Shown here one piece after another: positions 60,001 through 64,000 of a DNA stretch of 64,000 nt (its first letter is position 1; each line of letters opens with the position of its first letter). The notes under the pieces are model-generated. The model had not been told where the DNA came from, made no database searches, and saw nothing but the letters and a program-made list of their open reading frames with translations. Made by a program: the position numbers and the translations under genes. Origin of the DNA: Steinernema hermaphroditum (Eukaryota > Nematoda > Chromadorea > Rhabditida > Steinernematidae). The stretch is from assembly GCA_030435675.1 (NCBI GenBank), contig CM059622.1:3658001-3722000 (forward strand), written 5' to 3'.

Positions 60001-60527
60001 TTCTATCCGCTGCCAGAATTTCACGAGCGTCGATCGCTTCTCCAGAGGCTGTCCCACGCCTGAACTCACTAATTGCAGAGGGAAATCGAAGTTAGGGCGC
60101 ACCAGAGTCCATGTAAGGCAGGATTCCGGCTGGAACATAGAACTGAAGCGTCTTCTCGATGGCTGTGAGGTTCGACATCGAAATGAGGTAGTCTTCGCCC
60201 TTCTGCTTCACTTCTCTGGCTATCTTCAAAAGAACAAAGCGCACTAACTTTGCGTACAGCCTTCTCGCGTCGTCATGGGATTTCACCGCTTCTGGAAACG
60301 CTTCTCGGTGGCAGCCGGCGAACCCAATGAGGAAGACGTCGTAGTCGTCGAGGAGCTGTGCTTCCACCTCGATTCTTCGGTGCAACGAGAGAGTCAGCGC
60401 CTTCAGCGGATCGGGATTCCGTTGTTTCGCTGGAAAACGGTGTGATACAGCTCATAAGCACTTCCTTACCTTCTTCATTCGGGAGTACTGTGCAAAATTT
60501 AAGCAATTTGAACAGAACGTCCAGCAT
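57007..60527 (-). CDS. TANGO6/RTP1-like HEAT-repeat protein, 990 aa
   Basis: Ten exons: 60470-60527, 60103-60429, 59869-60059, 59258-59743, 59061-59210, 58658-59020, 58207-58614, 57383-58084, 57223-57336 and 57007-57180; total 2,973 nt in frame. The best-conserved part is the block AVRGHSLIMLARWMRQR ... QLSDADSYVFLASIGALAEL in the 57383-58084 exon, which matches the RTP1_C1 region of TANGO6 (pattern VRGHALIxLxRL ... DSYVYLxAIxGLxAL). The C-terminal exons carry LVRRSAVGLLRAVL, matching RTP1_C2. Length is near human TANGO6 (about 1,090). Members are linked to Golgi organisation and secretion in flies and to RNA polymerase II nuclear import in yeast (Rtp1). The start is the first ATG after a TTTCCAG acceptor at 60542; an in-frame upstream extension is possible. 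The family call is by motif memory and should be searched. Confidence 0.78.
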
Positions 60528-60882
60528 GGTTAAGACGCCGACTGGAAACAAGGTGATTTTGGGAATGGGATGTGAAAATACAAATTCGCGCAAAAATGAA
60601 GAGTTTGGAAATTTCACACGTTCGGCAGTGCCTACAAGAAAAATCGAAAATGCTAGGATTACAGTGGAGATGAATTTGTTTGGTTACGATGACCAGTCAC
60701 CCACGGAGTGTGTTTTGACTCCTAGCCACAGGATCGAAGGAGCTTTGAGCCCTGGTATGTGCTGGGCAACCGCTCGATGAAGCAGAGGGAGTGATTATCG
60801 TGACAACGAATAATTTTAATTTTTTATTATTTTTTTGGACACTTTTAATACAATTCAAATAGTAAATTAAAATTTCGTCTGC

Positions 60883-61473
60883 TCAGAGATCGACGAGATC
60901 GATGAAGATGATCTTCGGCGAGGGTTTGGAAGCGGTTGCCTTCTTCTCTGCGTCGGCAAGCTCCTCGATGAGCATCTCCTGGCGAGATTTCTTCGTGGAG
61001 GGCTTCAGGGGCGCCTTCTCGATGGTAGAGGTCTTCTTCTTGGCGACCTTAGGCAATGACGTTGCCTTCTTGGGTGTCGTCAGCATCGCCCATCGCTGCT
61101 TCGAAAAGCCAGAGTGTTTCTGATGAAAGTCGAAGGCGACGTTCTTCGGGATGCGGCTGTGGAGGCGCCACTGCGAGACGCGCTCCCTCAGATGAAGAGT
61201 CTTCCGAGTGGCGGCGTCGAGTTCGAGGGACATAAGCTCCTCGAAGAGCTTCATGTTGGACTTCTGGTTGCCAGAGGACTCGATGCCCTTGATGAGCTTC
61301 TTGGCGACTTGTTGAACTTCGGAGCTACTGTGAGCATTGAGAGCAGTGGTCGAAGTGTCCGTAGTCTGGCGTTTGTTCTTGTACTTCTTCGGAGCTTCGG
61401 GAAGCGGCTCTCCGAAGACTTTAAGGCGGAGCTGCGTCTGTGCGGTCAACTTGAATCCTTTGTTGGATTCCAT
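60883..61473 (-). CDS. Lys-rich single-exon protein, 196 aa, copy 1 (unrecognised)
   Basis: An intronless frame with ATG at 61473. The N-terminus has LTAQTQLRLKVFGEPLPEAP, a middle segment KLFEELMSLELDAATRKTLH and RLHSRIPKNVAFDFHQKHSG, then a Lys/Ser/Thr-rich part ending in an acidic-hydrophobic SPKIIFIDLVDL tail. No signal peptide or membrane span; the basic runs suggest nuclear location (inference). No family recognised. A second copy starts at 63546 with only a few differences, showing the frame is conserved after duplication. It shares a divergent 400-bp promoter region with map-1. Confidence 0.75.
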   Translation of the reverse strand: MESNKGFKLTAQTQLRLKVFGEPLPEAPKKYKNKRQTTDTSTTALNAHSSSEVQQVAKKLIKGIESSGNQKSNMKLFEELMSLELDAATRKTLHLRERVSQWRLHSRIPKNVAFDFHQKHSGFSKQRWAMLTTPKKATSLPKVAKKKTSTIEKAPLKPSTKKSRQEMLIEELADAEKKATASKPSPKIIFIDLVDL

Positions 61474-61878
61474 GTTTGAGTGATTTCAGTTGTGAGAAGT
61501 TTTCTGAGCATGCTTGAAATAAGTGTCACTTATATGGTTGTGTGAAAGTGATGCATGAGGCACATGCTGACTACCGTACTCCGTCGACTGTCACGAAGAT
61601 GTGTGTGGTCCTACTGTAATTCGTTGAATAGTCGGTTGGTTCTGTCACGATCTGTGTGGCACCGTCTGCCTCATTTTAAACGTCGCGCGAGCGGTCGTTT
61701 TCGAAAATCGTTTTGTGTGCTCTTGTTGTCAATTAGATACACTCGCCAGAGTGGCTGAATCGCACCGAACCAGCTATGATGTCGTAGGTGGAAACTCTGC
61801 ACTATTGTTTTAACGTTTTCGCAAATCAATTTTTTCTCCAAGTGTATTACTTTGTTTCAGATTGCCATAAGCGAGGAC
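61474..61878. promoter_or_regulatory. Divergent promoter region between the 196-aa gene and map-1
   Basis: About 400 bp between two divergent start codons. A TTTCAG at 61855-61860 lies 18 bases before the map-1 ATG and is a likely trans-splice acceptor. No further element identified. Confidence 0.5.
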
Positions 61879-63285
61879 ATGGCCCTTCAAAAGTGCGCCA
61901 ACAGCAGATGTTTTAATGAGGCCAAGAAGTTGCGCTGTCCCACGTGTGTCAACTTGAAACTGCCCGACGTCTTTTTCTGCTCTCAGGTCAGTTATACGGC
62001 TCTTTCTATCCTTGCTCAACATTATTAATTCCAGGACTGCTTCAAGGAGGCGTGGCCTACGCACAAGATTCTCCACACGGTTGGTGCCTTGCCCAGAGTT
62101 GAGCAGGCTACACGGCTCAACATTTGGCCGGACTACTCGTACACGGGGCCACTCCGCAAAGCTGAGGTAACCAACCGCCGTCCAGTACCCGAGCACATCC
62201 CGCGTCCTGATTACGTTTTCCACCCAGAAGGCATGTCTCTCGAGGAAACACACTCAAAAGACAGCGGGCATATCGTCGTCCTGAATGAGGAGGAAAAGGA
62301 AAGCTTGCGTTTGGCCTGCAAACTTGGCCGAGAAGTTCTTGATCAGGCCGCCCGCGCGATTGCTCCAGGCGTTACCACCGATGAGATCGATCGGGTCGTC
62401 CATGAAGCATGCATCGAGCGCGATTGCTATCCGTCACCTTTGGGATATTATAAGTTTCCGAAGAGTTGCTGTACCTCGGTGAACGAGGTGATTTGCCACG
62501 GTGTTCCTGATCTGCGTCCTCTGGTAGATGGTGATATCTGCAATGGTTCGCTTGACTTCATCAGCTCTCGATGGTAACCCCAATTTTACAGTTGATGTGA
62601 CAGTGTATCACCGCGGATTCCACGGTGATCTCAACGAAACGTTTTTCGTTGGTGACAAGGTTGACGACATGACCAAGAAGCTTGTACGAACCACTCACGA
62701 ATGTTTGAGTGAAGCCATCAAGGCAGGTGAGAAAACATATCTGCCGACGACCATGATTGATGTTGCACATTGTTGTAGTTGCTCCTGGTGTCAAGTTCCG
62801 CGACCTCGGTAATGTCATTTCGAAGGTTGCTCACGCCAATGGCTTCTCAGTCGTCCGTTCCTACTGCGGTCACGGCATTCATCGGCTATTCCACACGGCC
62901 CCGAATGTTCCCCATTATGCTAGTACGTTTGTTATCCTGTTTCGGTCAGCTGTTCCGATACTTGACGCACTCTTTGAGTAGCTTCAATTCATCGTTCTCA
63001 CCGTTTCAGAAAACAAAGCCCCTGGCATAATGAAGGTGGGCAATTCCTTCACAATTGAGCCGATGATAAACATGGGAACTCGTTTCGACGCACACTGGCC
63101 GGATGACTGGACTGCTGTTACGGTATTGAGGATGTTTCGACGAATATTCTGTTATCGATTTGTTTCAGAAAGACGGAAAGCGCTCGGCTCAGTTTGAACA
63201 CACGCTCTTGGTCACTGAAACCGGATGCGAAGTCCTTACCCAGCGTAGCAGTGGACAGCCATGGTTTATGGACAATCTTGCTTAA
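61879..63285 (+). CDS. map-1: Methionine aminopeptidase 1 (type I, with N-terminal zinc finger), 375 aa
   Basis: Cytosolic, ribosome-associated enzyme removing initiator Met from nascent chains. Exons 61879-61986, 62035-62545, 62592-62726, 62779-62922, 63010-63122 and 63169-63285 (1,128 nt). The N-terminal zinc finger uses Cys6, Cys11, Cys20, Cys23, Cys34 and Cys38 (C6H2/MYND-like). The pita-bread catalytic domain holds all five metal ligands: Asp208 and Asp219 ([13 protein letters not shown]), His283 ([10 protein letters not shown]), Glu316 ([10 protein letters not shown]) and Glu347 (QFEHTLLV). The 46-bp intron 62546-62591 has a weak donor (GTTCGC) and the frame otherwise runs into a stop at 62575, so splicing there is required. 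It lies between the two copies of the Lys-rich gene. Confidence 0.96.
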
Positions 63286-63545
63286 CCTGTTCTATATAAT
63301 GGTGTTTTATGTGAGAAAGATTTCAGAATAGATTTTTAATCATTGCCTGATTGACATTTGGTGTCTTTGGTCCGATTGAAAGTCCCCGTCATGTGCGAAA
63401 GGCTACGGAGTGTTGAGTCCTGGTAGGAGCAACCGCTCGATGGAGCTGAGGGAGTGATTATCGTGACAACGAATAATTTTAATTTTTTATTATTTTTTTG
63501 GACACTTTTAATACAATTCAAATAGTAAATTAAAATTTCGTCTGC
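63286..63545. other. Convergent 3' region between map-1 and duplicated gene
   Basis: 63451-63545 is essentially identical to 60788-60882, the 3' flank of copy 1, so the duplication includes the 3' UTR. Homology fades leftwards through 63400-63450. Confidence 0.7.
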
Positions 63546-64000
63546 TCAGAGATCGACGAGATCGATGAAGATGATCTTCGGCGAGGGTTTGGAAGCGGTT
63601 GCCTTCTTCTCTGCGTCGGCAAGCTCCTCGATGAGCATCTCCTGGCGAGATTTCTTCGTGGAGGGCTTCAGGGGCGCCTTCTCGATGGAAGAGGTCTTCT
63701 TCTTGGCGACCTTAGGCAATGACGTTGCCTTCTTGGGTGTCGTCAGCATCGCCCATCGCTGCTTCGAAAAGCCAGAGTGTTTCTGATGAAAGTCAAAGGC
63801 GACGTTCTTCGGGATGCGGCTGTGGAGGCGCCACTGCGAGACGCGCTCCCTCAGATGAAGAGTCTTCCGAGTGGCGGCGTCGAGTTCGAGGGACATAAGC
63901 TCCTCGAAGAGCTTCATGTTGGACTTCTGGTTGCCAGAGGACTCGATGCCCTTGATGAGCTTCTTGGCGACTTGTTGAACTTCGGAGCTACTGTGAGCAT
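63546..64000 (-). CDS. Lys-rich protein copy 2, partial (runs off the window)
   Basis: Same frame as 60883-61473, offset by 2,663 bp. Visible differences are few: one replacement (Thr to Ser, ATGGTAGAGG versus ATGGAAGAGG at 63688) and one silent change near 63794. The 5' end is outside the window. The near identity indicates a recent duplication or gene conversion. Confidence 0.75.
   Translation of the reverse strand, partial: AHSSSEVQQVAKKLIKGIESSGNQKSNMKLFEELMSLELDAATRKTLHLRERVSQWRLHSRIPKNVAFDFHQKHSGFSKQRWAMLTTPKKATSLPKVAKKKTSSIEKAPLKPSTKKSRQEMLIEELADAEKKATASKPSPKIIFIDLVDL

Overview
The window reads as nuclear DNA of a nematode, probably a rhabditid. The genes I could model have many introns of about 42-52 bp with GTRNG-type donors and short TTTCAG/TTTAG acceptors. 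Several start codons sit just behind an acceptor-like TTTCAG, as expected for spliced-leader trans-splicing. Best family matches are to worm genes: alh-8, a worm-type CK1/TTBK kinase, tub-2/TULP4, scm-1 and map-1. I cannot name the species. Exon coordinates below were worked out by hand from splice signals, frame continuity and family alignment; they are not transcript-verified.

Layout. 1-6.2 kb is transposon-rich: a Tc1-like transposase scrap, a Ty3/gypsy-like reverse-transcriptase fragment split by a hAT element that still has terminal inverted repeats and a near-perfect 8-bp target duplication, GGGTTCGGG-type simple repeats, and a 390-bp mariner-type MITE. 7.5-17.3 kb carries a minus-strand tandem family of secreted proteins: signal peptide, a conserved N-terminal domain of about 100 residues, a block of Cys-Cys repeats, and a C-type lectin-like domain. 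Two copies are intact (456 and 654 residues), one is full length but has three in-frame UGA codons, and one is a truncated fragment. This is the most novel system in the window.

18.1-30.7 kb is gene dense: methylmalonate-semialdehyde dehydrogenase (+), then on the minus strand a CK1-like kinase, a divergent DEAH-type helicase, an 88-residue Ala/Pro/Gly-rich protein, and a 1,004-residue TULP4-type WD40/tubby protein. From 30.8 to 55.3 kb there is no gene I can support: a 24.5-kb desert with scattered GC-rich islands, a 93-bp hAT-type MITE with a perfect target duplication, and dispersed repeats. 55.3-64 kb is dense again: SCAMP (+), a TANGO6-like HEAT-repeat protein (-), a 196-residue Lys-rich protein (-), methionine aminopeptidase 1 (+), and a second, nearly identical copy of the Lys-rich gene running off the end.

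Functionally the window mixes housekeeping genes (valine/thymine catabolism, N-terminal Met removal, membrane traffic, RNA helicase) with a fast-evolving secreted lectin cluster and nested mobile elements. No tRNA, rRNA, CRISPR or bacterial-type feature was seen.
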